Source: Moraxellaceae bacterium (GTDB lineage Bacteria; Pseudomonadota; Gammaproteobacteria; Pseudomonadales; Moraxellaceae). Taken from it: a stretch of 64,000 nt of DNA. The position numbers were made by a program, and so were the translations under genes. Below the pieces are notes generated by a model that did not search any database, was not told where the DNA came from, and saw only the letters and a program-made list of their open reading frames with translations. The stretch covers positions 16,909-80,908 of the forward strand of contig JAJUIK010000009.1 in NCBI GenBank assembly GCA_029267635.1. The letters are read 5' to 3'. Shown piece by piece: positions 51,775 through 61,160 of this stretch; within the stretch, counting starts at the first letter, position 1, and each line of letters begins with the position of its first letter.

Positions 51775-52758
51775 ATGTTTAAATTTTTTCTGCGATGGGT
51801 AGATAGCTGGTCGGCTTGTCCAAACGATACGGGACAAGACGCTGCTGGGGGAGTCGGCAGTAAAGATAGCAAAATACAATGGATGCGGATTCTGCCTTTT
51901 ATCCTGTTACATCTTGCTTGTCTGGCTGTGTTTTGGGTTGGAATTTCGAGCACGGCTGTATTGTTTATGTTGGGATTTTACTTAATACGTATGTTCGCGA
52001 TCACGGCCTTTTTTCATCGTTACCTGTCGCATAAAACATTTCAAACATCCCGGTTGCTGCAATCCATTTTTCTACTGATCGGGACGATGAGTGCCCAACG
52101 TGGGCCGTTATGGTGGGCTGCCCATCACCGTTACCATCATCGTTTTACCGATACCCATCAGGATCCGCATTCCTCACAGCATGGTTTCTGGTACAGCCAT
52201 GTCGGCTGGTTTTTAAATGAGCAAAATTTTGCAACCCGTAAAGAGGTGATCCGCGACTGGTTGAAATATCCAGAACTGGTCTGGCTAGATCGTTTTAGTT
52301 TGCCGATTGTACTGTTCACCGCTCTAGCAATTTATGCACTGGGGGCATGGTTGGGAAACCACTATCCCGAGCTGGGTACTTCCGGTCCGCAGCTGCTGGT
52401 GTGGGGCTTTGTGATCTCAACCGTGTTGTTGATTCATGCAACCTTGTGCATTAACTCTCTGGCCCATGTCTATGGTCGGCGTGATTTTGCCACACAGGAC
52501 AATAGCCGTAACCATTGGTTATTGGCTCTCATTACCCTCGGTGAAGGCTGGCATAACAACCATCACTTTTATGCGGGCAGTGTCCGCCAGGGCTTTTATT
52601 GGTGGCAAATTGATATCACCTATTATGTGTTGAAATTCATGTCTTGGCTGGGTTTGGTCTGGGGCTTGAAACCTGTCCCTGCACGGGTCTATGCCACAAA
52701 AATAACATCGCCGCTGACTTTGCAGCAGCAGAATATTCAGGATCAGGAGACACCATGA
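51775..52758 (+). CDS. Membrane fatty acid desaturase (delta-9 acyl-CoA/acyl-lipid type)
   Basis: This 327-residue di-iron membrane desaturase has three histidine boxes: HRYLSH at 81-86, the HHRYHH group near 117-122, and HNNHH at 260-264, with four membrane helices around them. It introduces cis double bonds into acyl chains. It is the first gene of a plus-strand operon that overlaps the next gene by ATGA. Being with CFA-type methyltransferases suggests it makes the unsaturated substrate they modify. Confidence 0.93.
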   Translation: MFKFFLRWVDSWSACPNDTGQDAAGGVGSKDSKIQWMRILPFILLHLACLAVFWVGISSTAVLFMLGFYLIRMFAITAFFHRYLSHKTFQTSRLLQSIFLLIGTMSAQRGPLWWAAHHRYHHRFTDTHQDPHSSQHGFWYSHVGWFLNEQNFATRKEVIRDWLKYPELVWLDRFSLPIVLFTALAIYALGAWLGNHYPELGTSGPQLLVWGFVISTVLLIHATLCINSLAHVYGRRDFATQDNSRNHWLLALITLGEGWHNNHHFYAGSVRQGFYWWQIDITYYVLKFMSWLGLVWGLKPVPARVYATKITSPLTLQQQNIQDQETP

Positions 52759-54035
52759 AAATCGCGATCATTGGTTCCGGTATTTCAGGCATGTATGCAG
52801 CATGGAAATTGGCCTCACAGCATGAGGTCACCCTGTATGAAAAAAACAGCTATTTCGGCGGTCATACTGATACTCACCAATTTTGTCTTGGTGGAAAACA
52901 GGTCGCTGTTGATAGTGGATTTATCGTATTTAATGAATATAACTATCCGCTCTTTAGCCAGATGCTTAGCCAGTTAGGGGTAGCCGTGCAGAAAAGCAAC
53001 ATGAGTTTTTCTGTCAATAATCTGGTAACGGGCCTGCAATACAATCCTTCAAAAAAATGGTCACTGGTCACCCGACCGCAGAATCTGCTGAAAAAAAGCT
53101 TCCGGCTGATGCTGAGTGATCTGCTGCGGTTTTATGAGCAAAATAAAAACATCGTGCTGGATGATTATTCCCCGGACTATACGCTGGAAGAATATCTGGA
53201 TGAGCATGGATATTCTGAAGTGTTCCGGCAGGAGCATCTGTACCCGATGTGCGGAGCACTCTGGTCTAGTCCGATTGAGCAGATTGGCCGTATTCCATAC
53301 AAATTTGTGGTGAGTTTTTTTCAGCATCACCGCATGCTGCAACTAAAAGAACGACCTGAATGGCTTACGGTACAGGGCGGTGCAGCGCAGTATATCGAGG
53401 CCATCCGAAATCAATGCCCAACTCTACAATGGAAAAATGCTGAAGTGTTGAGCGTAAATCGTGGGGGGAGACACGTCGAGGTCAGAACAGCAGAACAAAC
53501 CGAACACTATGACCGGGTGATTTTTGCCAGCCATGCCGATGATACCTTGCAGCTGCTGGAGGATCCGACTGAAGATGAAATCGAAGTTTTATCCCAATTC
53601 GGCTATCAGGACAACCGCATGGTGGTTCATACCGACCAGTCGATCATGCCAAAACAGAAATCACAGTGGGCGAGCTGGCATGTGCATGTGACACAAGATG
53701 AGCAGGATAATATTCATTACGGCTTTAGCTACTGGATGAACAACCTGCAAAAACTGGAGTGTAAACCGCAAGTCTTTGCCACCCTGAATCCGAACTTGCC
53801 GATTCGTGCCGACAAGATTCTGGTCGAACGCCATTATCGTCATCCGGTGTTTGACCAGCAGGCCATTAAAGCCCAGTCAAAATGGTACAAGATCAATGGC
53901 GTGAACAATACCTTGTTCTGTGGCGCATATTGGGGCTGGGGTTTCCATGAAGATGGTGCACGCAGTGCCGAGCGTGTTGTACAGCTTTTATCCCGTGAAA
54001 AGACCCAGAGCCAGAAGGCTGATGAGCATGTTTGA
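52755..54035 (+). CDS. FAD-dependent oxidoreductase (amine-oxidase-like)
   Basis: This 426-residue protein starts at ATG 52755 (MKIAIIGSGISGMYAAW), inside the ATGA overlap with the desaturase stop and with GGAGA upstream. The FAD motif GSGISG and the second strand ...YEKNSYFGGHTDTHQ are typical, and GGAAQYIEAI and FCGAYWGWGFHEDGARSAERV close the FAD site. Relatives accompany CFA-synthase operons and may act in acyl-chain oxidation. Chemistry is not established. Confidence 0.9.
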   Translation: MKIAIIGSGISGMYAAWKLASQHEVTLYEKNSYFGGHTDTHQFCLGGKQVAVDSGFIVFNEYNYPLFSQMLSQLGVAVQKSNMSFSVNNLVTGLQYNPSKKWSLVTRPQNLLKKSFRLMLSDLLRFYEQNKNIVLDDYSPDYTLEEYLDEHGYSEVFRQEHLYPMCGALWSSPIEQIGRIPYKFVVSFFQHHRMLQLKERPEWLTVQGGAAQYIEAIRNQCPTLQWKNAEVLSVNRGGRHVEVRTAEQTEHYDRVIFASHADDTLQLLEDPTEDEIEVLSQFGYQDNRMVVHTDQSIMPKQKSQWASWHVHVTQDEQDNIHYGFSYWMNNLQKLECKPQVFATLNPNLPIRADKILVERHYRHPVFDQQAIKAQSKWYKINGVNNTLFCGAYWGWGFHEDGARSAERVVQLLSREKTQSQKADEHV

Positions 54036-54813
54036 AGCGCCGCTGGCGATTGCACATAGCACCATCCGGCATCGACGTTATGTGCCTAAAGCGCATGATT
54101 TCTCTGCGACGCTAGATTATCTGTGCTTTGATCCAGATCAGCTGGATCACTTAACCCGAGCATCCTGGCTATGGTCGAGTCAGAAATACAATCTGCTGAA
54201 CTTACATCCAGATGATTTTTTAGTGGGTTACAGCGGTGATTTACGTGAAAAACTGGCCAAGGTGCTGATGCATCAGGCGAATTATGTACTGCCAGCATCT
54301 GCGCTGATCCGGATTCTGGCTTTACCACGCAGTCTGGGATTTCGCTTTAATTCGGTGGTGTTCTATTTTATTGCTGATGCTGGTCAGCAACTATTATTCA
54401 TCGTGAGTGAAATTACCAACACGCCCTGGAATGAGCGCAAGGTTTATGTGCATGACTGCCGGGTGACAGCACAGCATCATCCACCTTATCAACGCTATCA
54501 GTTCGATTTTGACAAAAGTTTTCATGTTTCACCCTTTATGCCGATGGCACTGCATTATCGCTGGCATTTTAGCTTTTCGCCTGAACAGTCCTGCATTCAT
54601 ATGCAACTGATTGAGAATGAAAAACTCATTTTTGATGCCACCATGCGCTTTGTGCTGCATGCCATCACAACGCCTTCACAGCAAGCAGCTTATGCTGTGA
54701 AAAGCGCACTGCAACCGTTAAAAATGCTTGGCCTGATTTATCTACATGCGTATCGGTTGTGGCGCAAAAAAATTCCGTTTTACCGGCACCCGAAAAAGAT
54801 TAAGGATGTATAA
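54022..54813 (+). CDS. DUF1365-family protein
   Basis: This 263-residue protein starts at ATG 54022 (or ATG 54028) and overlaps the previous gene by 14 bases. The DUF1365 pattern is present: HRRYVPKAHDFSATLDYLCFD, SLGFRFNSVVFYFI, EITNTPWNERKVYV, KSFHVSPFMPM. The family is almost always next to an FAD oxidoreductase and a CFA-synthase-like gene. Function is unknown, presumably in the same lipid pathway. Confidence 0.92.
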   Translation: MSMFEAPLAIAHSTIRHRRYVPKAHDFSATLDYLCFDPDQLDHLTRASWLWSSQKYNLLNLHPDDFLVGYSGDLREKLAKVLMHQANYVLPASALIRILALPRSLGFRFNSVVFYFIADAGQQLLFIVSEITNTPWNERKVYVHDCRVTAQHHPPYQRYQFDFDKSFHVSPFMPMALHYRWHFSFSPEQSCIHMQLIENEKLIFDATMRFVLHAITTPSQQAAYAVKSALQPLKMLGLIYLHAYRLWRKKIPFYRHPKKIKDV

Positions 54814-54818
54814 ACAAT

Positions 54819-56015
54819 ATGAAATCACTCATTTTTGGTGAAAATACGTCACTTCCTCTCGCGCTACGCAGCCTGAAACTGCTGCGTCATGGACAGATTC
54901 GTTTTCATGGGGTGTTTAACGGCTGTGTCGGTGAAGCGTCAGACTTATATGCAGAAATACAAGTCCATGATCGGCGTTTACTGGAACTGGTGTTTAAAAA
55001 TGGGGTACTCGGAGCCGCAGAAGGGTATATCAACGGTTACTGGTCGAGTGAGCATCTGGTCGAGCTGATTCGCATTCTGGCACGCAACCGTGAAATTCTG
55101 GACCGTATGAACCAGCATCCACTGGCGCAGGCCAGTCAGTGGCTACTCAAGGCATGGTATCAGTCACGCAAGAATTCGCTTTCCGGTAGCCGTAAAAACA
55201 TTGCCGAGCACTATGACCTCAGCAATGACTTTTTTAAGCTGTTTCTGGATGACAGTCTGATGTATTCCAGTGCGGTGTTTAAAGATCCAAACATGAGTCT
55301 GGAACAGGCCTCCGAGCTGAAAAAAGAATTGATCTGTCAAAAGTTACAACTGAAACCGTTGGATCATCTGGTGGAAATTGGCAGTGGTTGGGGCGGTTTT
55401 GCCATTTACGCCGCCCAGAACTATGGCTGCAAGGTCACCACCATTACCATTTCACAGGCGCAATACGATGAAGCTATGGCACGGGTACAAGCCGCCGGTT
55501 TGGCTCACCGGGTGAATGTGCAATTACAGGACTACCGTACGCTGGAAGGCAAGTTTGACAAGCTGGTGTCGATCGAAATGATTGAGGCAGTAGGGGCAGA
55601 CTATCTGTCGACCTATTTCAACAAATGCCGTGAGTTGTTGAAACCGAACGGTCTGGCCCTGATTCAGGCCATTACCATTGAAGATGCGCGCTATGAAAAA
55701 GCCCTGAAAACTGTGGACTATATTAAGCGTTACATTTTCCCGGGAAGTTTTATTCCGTGTATTAGCGTACTGACACAAACGGCTTCAGAACAGAAATTAC
55801 GTTTAAAACAGCTCGATGATATTGGGCAGAGCTATGCCTTGACCTTATATCACTGGCGCAAACGTTTCTTGACGGCACGTGAGCAGGTTCTCGCGCTCGG
55901 ATTTGATGAGTCGTTTATCCGGATGTGGGATTTCTATTTGTGCTATTGCGAAGGCGGATTCCGCGAAGGTGTGATCAGTGATGTGCATTTGCTGTTTGAA
56001 GCGAGTGCCTACTAG
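54819..56015 (+). CDS. Cyclopropane-fatty-acyl-phospholipid synthase-family methyltransferase (first copy)
   Basis: This 398-residue SAM methyltransferase has an N-terminal lipid-binding region, then the CFAS core: NIAEHYDLSNDFFKLFLDDSLMYSSAVF, VEIGSGWGGFAIYAAQNYGCKVTTITIS, EMIEAVGADYLSTYF, FPGSFIPC. CFAS-family enzymes methylate acyl chains of membrane phospholipids, giving cyclopropane or methyl/methylene-branched products. It is 5 bases past the DUF1365 stop. Which product it makes is unclear. Confidence 0.92.
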   Translation: MKSLIFGENTSLPLALRSLKLLRHGQIRFHGVFNGCVGEASDLYAEIQVHDRRLLELVFKNGVLGAAEGYINGYWSSEHLVELIRILARNREILDRMNQHPLAQASQWLLKAWYQSRKNSLSGSRKNIAEHYDLSNDFFKLFLDDSLMYSSAVFKDPNMSLEQASELKKELICQKLQLKPLDHLVEIGSGWGGFAIYAAQNYGCKVTTITISQAQYDEAMARVQAAGLAHRVNVQLQDYRTLEGKFDKLVSIEMIEAVGADYLSTYFNKCRELLKPNGLALIQAITIEDARYEKALKTVDYIKRYIFPGSFIPCISVLTQTASEQKLRLKQLDDIGQSYALTLYHWRKRFLTAREQVLALGFDESFIRMWDFYLCYCEGGFREGVISDVHLLFEASAY

Positions 56016-56051
56016 GCCAGAAGATTCAACCGCGAATCTCAGGAGTATTGC

Positions 56052-56831
56052 ATGCAATGGTCACTATTCTATCTTGATTTAGGCATCATGTTGCTCTGCT
56101 GGCTGGTGTGTAGCTGGAATCGGCGTGCTGGTCTGGTAGACGCTGCATGGAGCTTTTGTATTCTGTTGAATATCCTGATCACTCTGTTGTTTTTTGCCCA
56201 AGCCCCCTGGGCGGTTCGCTGGATACTCGGGCTGTGCAGTGCATTGTGGTTTGCTCGGCTGAGTTGGCATCTGCTGCGCCGTTATGCGCAAGAAAAACAA
56301 GAAGACCGGCGTTATGCCAACATGCGCCGCGCGATGGGTAGCTATCAGCATTTGGGTTTTTTGCTGTTTTTTATTTTTCAGGCAGGACTGGCGATTTTAT
56401 TTTCAGCGCCAATGCTCAGTCTACTCCAGCTTCCGGCTGAACAGTGGCAGAACGGTTGGCCGATTGCACTGGTCGTAGCTATTGTAGTGATGGCAGTCGC
56501 CTTTATCGGTGAAAGTATTGCCGATCAACAGTTGTACCGTTTTAAACAAAACCCTGCCAACCAGGGCAAAACGCTCGATCAAGGTTTGTGGCGTTACTCG
56601 CGCCATCCCAATTATTTTTTTGAATGGTTGCACTGGTTTGCCTATCCACTAGTTGGATTGGCCGCTGGTATGTACTGGTTATGGATTTACCCGCTATTGA
56701 TGTGGCTATTTTTGTACTACATCACCGGAATTCCATTCAGTGAGCAGCAGGCGTTAAGAAACCGGGGACAGAATTATCGTGATTATCAGTCCAGAACTTC
56801 AATCTTTATTCCGTGGAAACCCAAACAGTAG
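56052..56831 (+). CDS. DUF1295-family membrane protein (steroid-5-alpha-reductase-like fold)
   Basis: This 259-residue polytopic membrane protein has about six helices and the DUF1295 end: QGLWRYSRHPNYFFEWLHWFAYP, LLMWLFLYYITGIPFSEQQALRNRGQNYRDYQ. The fold is shared with NADPH-dependent ene reductases, so a reduction of a lipid double bond is conceivable. It lies between two CFAS-like genes in the same operon. Confidence 0.9.
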   Translation: MQWSLFYLDLGIMLLCWLVCSWNRRAGLVDAAWSFCILLNILITLLFFAQAPWAVRWILGLCSALWFARLSWHLLRRYAQEKQEDRRYANMRRAMGSYQHLGFLLFFIFQAGLAILFSAPMLSLLQLPAEQWQNGWPIALVVAIVVMAVAFIGESIADQQLYRFKQNPANQGKTLDQGLWRYSRHPNYFFEWLHWFAYPLVGLAAGMYWLWIYPLLMWLFLYYITGIPFSEQQALRNRGQNYRDYQSRTSIFIPWKPKQ

Positions 56832-56839
56832 GTAACAGC

Positions 56840-57904
56840 ATGGATTTTATGATTCAACAATCGCTCAAACTGATTGAGCAGGGCATTATTCCCGATCAGG
56901 CGATTCGTGCCGCAATTCGGGCCTTGTGTAAAAAACGTCTGGCTCAGGAGGGACGTTATGATCCCGAGCGTGCCGCACAACGTTATATGCAGGTCTTGCA
57001 GGATCTTAAACGGAGCGCGATTGCGATTGAAACCGATAAGGCCAATGAACAGCACTATGAATTGCCTACGGCTTTTTTTCAGGCCGTACTGGGCAAACGC
57101 TTGAAATATAGCGCCTGTTATTTTGCCGACAAACACACTTCATTAAATGATGCTGAAGAGGCGGCACTCCGTCTGTATGGTCAGCGTGCCCAATTACAGG
57201 ATGGGCAACAAATTTTGGAGTTGGGATGTGGTTGGGGATCATTCACCTTGTGGATGGCCGAGCATTATCCGAATGCGAAAATCACCGCGGTTTCTAATTC
57301 GGCGACCCAGCGTGAGTATATTGAAGCACAAGCCAAAGCGCGAAATTTCAATAACCTCACGGTGATTACTCAGGATGTCAATTTGCTTGAGCTGCCGGTA
57401 GAATCATTTGACCGTGTGGTTTCGGTGGAAATGTTCGAACATGTGCGTAATTATGCAAAGCTGTTTGAAAAAATCCAGCGTTGGCTTAAACCGGAAGGGC
57501 GTTTGTGGTGTCATATTTTCTGCCATCGCTTTTTGCATTATCCGTTTGAAAGCAAAACAGAATATGATTGGATGTCACGCTACTTTTTTAGTGGTGGCCT
57601 GATGCCAGCAACCAGTACCTTTTTGCATTTTCAGCAACATTTACAGTTGGAACAGCATTGGCAATGGTCTGGCGAACATTATCAGCGCACAGCAAATGCT
57701 TGGTTGGACAATATGGATCAGCAGCAACAGCAGCTCCAACCGCTATTTTCCCAGATTTATGGCAATGATGCCGATATCTGGTGGCAGCGCTGGCGGATCT
57801 TCTTTATGGCCTGTGCCGAACTGTTTGGTTTGGAGCAAGGTCAGGAGTGGGTGATCGGTCATTACCTGTTCCGTAAAAATGAACTGCTCACAGATTCAAA
57901 ATAA
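56840..57904 (+). CDS. Cyclopropane-fatty-acyl-phospholipid synthase-family methyltransferase (second copy)
   Basis: This 354-residue SAM methyltransferase starts at ATG 56840 (MDFMIQQSLKLIEQG), 8 bases past the DUF1295 stop. It has HYELPTAFFQAVLGKRLKYSACYF, ILELGCGWGSFTLWMAEHYPNAKITAVSNS, VSVEMFEHVRNYAKLFE and a WRIFFMACAELFG tail. It differs from the first copy and is closer to small-molecule/lipid CFAS relatives. A different step in the same pathway is likely. Confidence 0.9.
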   Translation: MDFMIQQSLKLIEQGIIPDQAIRAAIRALCKKRLAQEGRYDPERAAQRYMQVLQDLKRSAIAIETDKANEQHYELPTAFFQAVLGKRLKYSACYFADKHTSLNDAEEAALRLYGQRAQLQDGQQILELGCGWGSFTLWMAEHYPNAKITAVSNSATQREYIEAQAKARNFNNLTVITQDVNLLELPVESFDRVVSVEMFEHVRNYAKLFEKIQRWLKPEGRLWCHIFCHRFLHYPFESKTEYDWMSRYFFSGGLMPATSTFLHFQQHLQLEQHWQWSGEHYQRTANAWLDNMDQQQQQLQPLFSQIYGNDADIWWQRWRIFFMACAELFGLEQGQEWVIGHYLFRKNELLTDSK

Positions 57905-57922
57905 CGCTCAAGGGACGCCATC

Positions 57923-59257
57923 ATGAAAATTGCAGCTCTACAGACCGCTAAGGTGTCGCGTCCCCTCAACAAAATGTTTAATCGCTACTACTGGCTGCAA
58001 ATCGGGCTGATCGCGCTGTCGATTATTATCGGATTGAGCTGTAGTGCCTGGGTAATTAAAGGCTCTCTGCTCAAGACCGCACTTGAGCAGGAGATGCAGC
58101 ATTACTGGATGCGAGTAGAGCGTGATCCACAGGCGCCCTTACCGGATACCAAAAATCTGTATGGTTATCGCTGGATCGAGCAAAGACCGGAACGCTTGCA
58201 GAGTTTAACGCTTGAGGAAGGCGTGCATCGTATTTATGTCGATGGAAAAGAACGGATGACGGTGTATGGTGAGCGTTATGGTCAGCATGTCTTATTGGTC
58301 TTTGGTGAAAGTAACGTCAATAAGCTGATTTGGCTGTTCGGTCTAGCGCCGCTGATGTTCAGTCTGATTGTGTTGTACAGTTTCTTATGGTGGTCGAATC
58401 GCCGTGCACGCCGTTACTTTTCTCCCATTACCCGTTTAGCCAATGCACTAGAACAGATCGATTGGGAACATCAGCTGAAACAACCCTCGCCATTTCAAGA
58501 TATTAATACCGATGGCAATCTTGAAGCGGCTTACCTGAAACAGGCCTTGGAGCAATATCACGCCGTATTAATCGATTTTATTCGGCGTGAGCGGGAGTTT
58601 AGTGGCGATGTCAGTCATGAACTACGCACACCATTAACTATTTTACGTGGCAATGTTCAGCTCTGTCAGGCGCGTTATGGCCATGACCGTGCCTTAACGC
58701 GTTTGAGCAATACCATTGAAGACATGGAGTTGCTGGTGGATACCTTACTGGCGATTGCACGTAACACCACCAATACACTGACAGCCGAACACAGTAAAGT
58801 CTCGACCATCATTCAAGAACTGGTACAAGACCTGGCGCCTGTCGGACGCTCTAAAGGCATTGAGATTTTCTATACATTGGAGGAACCGGAACAGGCACGG
58901 TTACTCTATCCGTCCATGAGCAAAATGGTGTTTAGTAATATCTTGCGTAACGCATTAAATTACTCACAGGGTGCGACTGTTCAGATTTTACAGAGAAAAA
59001 ACCAGATTCTGATTGCGGATGATGGCATTGGCATTGATCTGCCAGATGACAGTAAAGTCACAGAACTGTCAGAAAGTCAGTCCCTGCTGAAGCCCAAAGG
59101 ACATGGGATTGGTCTGCAGTTGGTGCAGAAATTATGTAAACAGCTGGGATGGCGTGTAGAACTGTTCGACCGAGAATATTATTTGAATATTCATCCCGAG
59201 CTGCAGTTAGCAGCTACATCTGGGCTGATTGTGGTGGTTTATCTGGCTCAGGACTGA
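57923..59257 (+). CDS. Sensor histidine kinase
   Basis: This 444-residue inner-membrane kinase has two membrane helices (about 25-47 and 133-153) bracketing an 85-residue periplasmic sensor. It has no clear HAMP domain but a linker coiled coil, the phospho-acceptor box FSGDVSHELRTPL with His232, and the ATPase lobe with NILRNALNYS, IADDGIGID and HGIGLQLV. It ends the lipid operon and its last 10 bases overlap the 3' end of the convergent response regulator, its likely partner. Confidence 0.92.
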   Translation: MKIAALQTAKVSRPLNKMFNRYYWLQIGLIALSIIIGLSCSAWVIKGSLLKTALEQEMQHYWMRVERDPQAPLPDTKNLYGYRWIEQRPERLQSLTLEEGVHRIYVDGKERMTVYGERYGQHVLLVFGESNVNKLIWLFGLAPLMFSLIVLYSFLWWSNRRARRYFSPITRLANALEQIDWEHQLKQPSPFQDINTDGNLEAAYLKQALEQYHAVLIDFIRREREFSGDVSHELRTPLTILRGNVQLCQARYGHDRALTRLSNTIEDMELLVDTLLAIARNTTNTLTAEHSKVSTIIQELVQDLAPVGRSKGIEIFYTLEEPEQARLLYPSMSKMVFSNILRNALNYSQGATVQILQRKNQILIADDGIGIDLPDDSKVTELSESQSLLKPKGHGIGLQLVQKLCKQLGWRVELFDREYYLNIHPELQLAATSGLIVVVYLAQD

Positions 59258-59943
59258 TCCTGATCCAGACATAAACGGAAACCAACACTAGATACAGTGT
59301 GAATCAATTTCTGCTCAAAGGGTTTGTCCAGCAGTTTTCTCAGATTATAGATATGGCTTCGCAACGCGTCGCTTTCCGGTTCCTCATCCCCCCAGAGCTC
59401 GGCCATAATTTCCTGTTTGCTAATTACCTGTGGGGAGTTGCGCATCAGGATTTTGAGTAATTTAAACTGGATCGGAGGCAACTCAATCTGTTTTCCTGCT
59501 CGGGTCACGTTTTGCAGGCGTTGATCTAGAATCAGGTCGTGAACCTGTAATTTGCTATTAGATACTTCTCCGAGGGCACGTTTAATCAAGGCTCGGATAC
59601 GGACGACCAGTTCATTAAAATCGAAAGGTTTGACCAGATAATCATCGGTTCCGGCTGCAAAGCCTTGCAGTTTATCATCCAGTGTATCGCGTGCCGTCAG
59701 CATGAGAACCGGCAACGATAAACCGTGTTCATTACGTAACCAGTGGCACAGGTCATAGCCAGAGCCATCCGGTAAATTGATATCCAGTAACAACAGGTGA
59801 TAGTGCTGCTGCTTGAGCAGGTTTTTTGCCGATTCTAGATTGCGCGCATGATCAACGACATAACCATGGGCTTCCAGGAACTCGCAAACGGTCGATGCCA
59901 GTTCATAATGGTCTTCAACCATTAAAATAAAATGATGGGTCAT
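59248..59943 (-). CDS. OmpR/PhoB-family response regulator
   Basis: This 231-residue regulator has a receiver domain with MVEDH, phospho-acceptor Asp54 in LLLLDINLPDGSG, and LVKPFDFNELV. The C-terminal winged helix is ELPPIQFKLLKILMRNSPQVISKQEIMAELWG and SDALRSHIYNLRKLLDKPFE. It is the last gene of the minus-strand stress operon (19 bases after the chalcone-isomerase-like gene). Its histidine kinase is encoded on the opposite strand, tail to tail. Confidence 0.94.
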   Translation of the reverse strand: MTHHFILMVEDHYELASTVCEFLEAHGYVVDHARNLESAKNLLKQQHYHLLLLDINLPDGSGYDLCHWLRNEHGLSLPVLMLTARDTLDDKLQGFAAGTDDYLVKPFDFNELVVRIRALIKRALGEVSNSKLQVHDLILDQRLQNVTRAGKQIELPPIQFKLLKILMRNSPQVISKQEIMAELWGDEEPESDALRSHIYNLRKLLDKPFEQKLIHTVSSVGFRLCLDQDQS

Positions 59944-59962
59944 GGCTCACATCACGCTACGG

Positions 59963-60463
59963 TCAGTTGAGAAGTTGTTGTTTCAATTTAACATTAAACG
60001 GTTTGGAACCGAACCAGATTAAAAAATATTGATTGGCCTGTGCACTTTGTAGTGAACCCAGAATTTGCCGGTTAAGTGCAAGGGTTATGCGCTGTTGATT
60101 CTGCTGATAGGAGAGGCTGTATAAATCACCAGGTTTAACCGCTTTGTACCATTGCGTGATCCGCTGCAGCTCGGACTTTTCGGAAAAATTTTGCAGGTTG
60201 CGCTGTAAAAAATGCGTTGCTGCACGTTTAAAAGCCCAATCCGGTATGCTGTGGCTGTAGGCAAAATCGACCCGGATGGATTGGCGGTTCCACTGCTGTT
60301 GGCAATCTTCAGCAAAATAACTGGCTCGACCAATCGTTTTTGTGCCGAGCTGTAAAGGGGCTGAACTACACTGTTGCAATCCAGTTGCATAAGCAGCAGA
60401 TTGAACAGTGAATGTAGCCAGCCCAAATATGATTAGTGAGACTTTTTGAACGGTAGCAGCCAT
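59963..60463 (-). CDS. Chalcone-isomerase-like secreted protein
   Basis: This 166-residue protein has a signal peptide (VSLIIFGLATFTVQSAAYA) and the Chalcone_3-type layout: LQLGTKTIGRASYFAEDC, then IRVDFAYSHSIPDWAFKRA and a closing WFGSKPFNVKLKQQLL, the conserved W-x-G end. Periplasmic members bind fatty acids in related folds. Its ATG overlaps the preceding gene by 31 bases. The role is likely in the same lipid pathway. Confidence 0.8.
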   Translation of the reverse strand: MAATVQKVSLIIFGLATFTVQSAAYATGLQQCSSAPLQLGTKTIGRASYFAEDCQQQWNRQSIRVDFAYSHSIPDWAFKRAATHFLQRNLQNFSEKSELQRITQWYKAVKPGDLYSLSYQQNQQRITLALNRQILGSLQSAQANQYFLIWFGSKPFNVKLKQQLLN

Positions 60464-61005
60464 GAATAAACGCCTCCGACATACGGTAATGAACGGTATA
60501 AGCCATTGGTTGGGTCCCAGTAGTCTTGCTGGAAAATAATCTGTTGAGCTGGATTCACCTTGATTTCACTCATGCCATAGGACTGCATGGTTTTGTTTTT
60601 ACCGAAGATTTTAAAGTCATAGGCCATATACCAGTGCACATAGGCAGAATCTTGATGATAAGTGGCACTGACCAGCTGCACATTGACATTGCTCACCCGT
60701 TGGTTCATTCCTTTAAAGTGCTGCATCAGGGCTGTTTTATGATTAAATTGTGAGAGCGTGTCATTAATAAACAGCGGGTCTGCGTACAGTTGATCCACAT
60801 TTTTGATGAAGGACGGGGTGCCTAGGGTATTAAAAGTCGCAACAAAGTTTGTTCCAATTCGGGTGGCTTGCGTCTGATCAAGCGTAACCCCCTGAATATT
60901 CTGTTTGGCTGCACGATAATCTGAGGTTGAACTCGGCACGCTTTTACAGCCGATGAGTGACAGCACCGTCAACATTGGAATACTCAGTTTTTGCAAGGTC
61001 TTCAT
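60433..61005 (-). CDS. NTF2/SnoaL-like lipoprotein
   Basis: This 190-residue protein starts at ATG 61005 with GGGAGGTG upstream; a longer frame to 61032 is rejected. Signal peptide with lipobox LSLIG and Cys at about 20. The body is an NTF2-like cone (FVATFNTLGTPSFIKNVDQLYADPLFIND, KTALMQHFKGMNQRV, SAYVHWYMAYDFKIFGK, YGMSEIKVNPAQQI). NTF2-like proteins of this type are common in the RpoE-ChrR set of other proteobacteria. Confidence 0.85.
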   Translation of the reverse strand: MKTLQKLSIPMLTVLSLIGCKSVPSSTSDYRAAKQNIQGVTLDQTQATRIGTNFVATFNTLGTPSFIKNVDQLYADPLFINDTLSQFNHKTALMQHFKGMNQRVSNVNVQLVSATYHQDSAYVHWYMAYDFKIFGKNKTMQSYGMSEIKVNPAQQIIFQQDYWDPTNGLYRSLPYVGGVYSWLLPFKKSH

Positions 61006-61160
61006 TTTCACCTCCCTCAAGCATGATTTCATGAAAAGAAATTACGCAATCGGCTGTGAATGGAGCGTGAATGACTCAGCGAAATGGAGTCCTTCATCAA
61101 GACGACAAAACGATCAGGGAACTTGTGATCCAGAGAATATTTGGATTCAGTTTGATGCGG

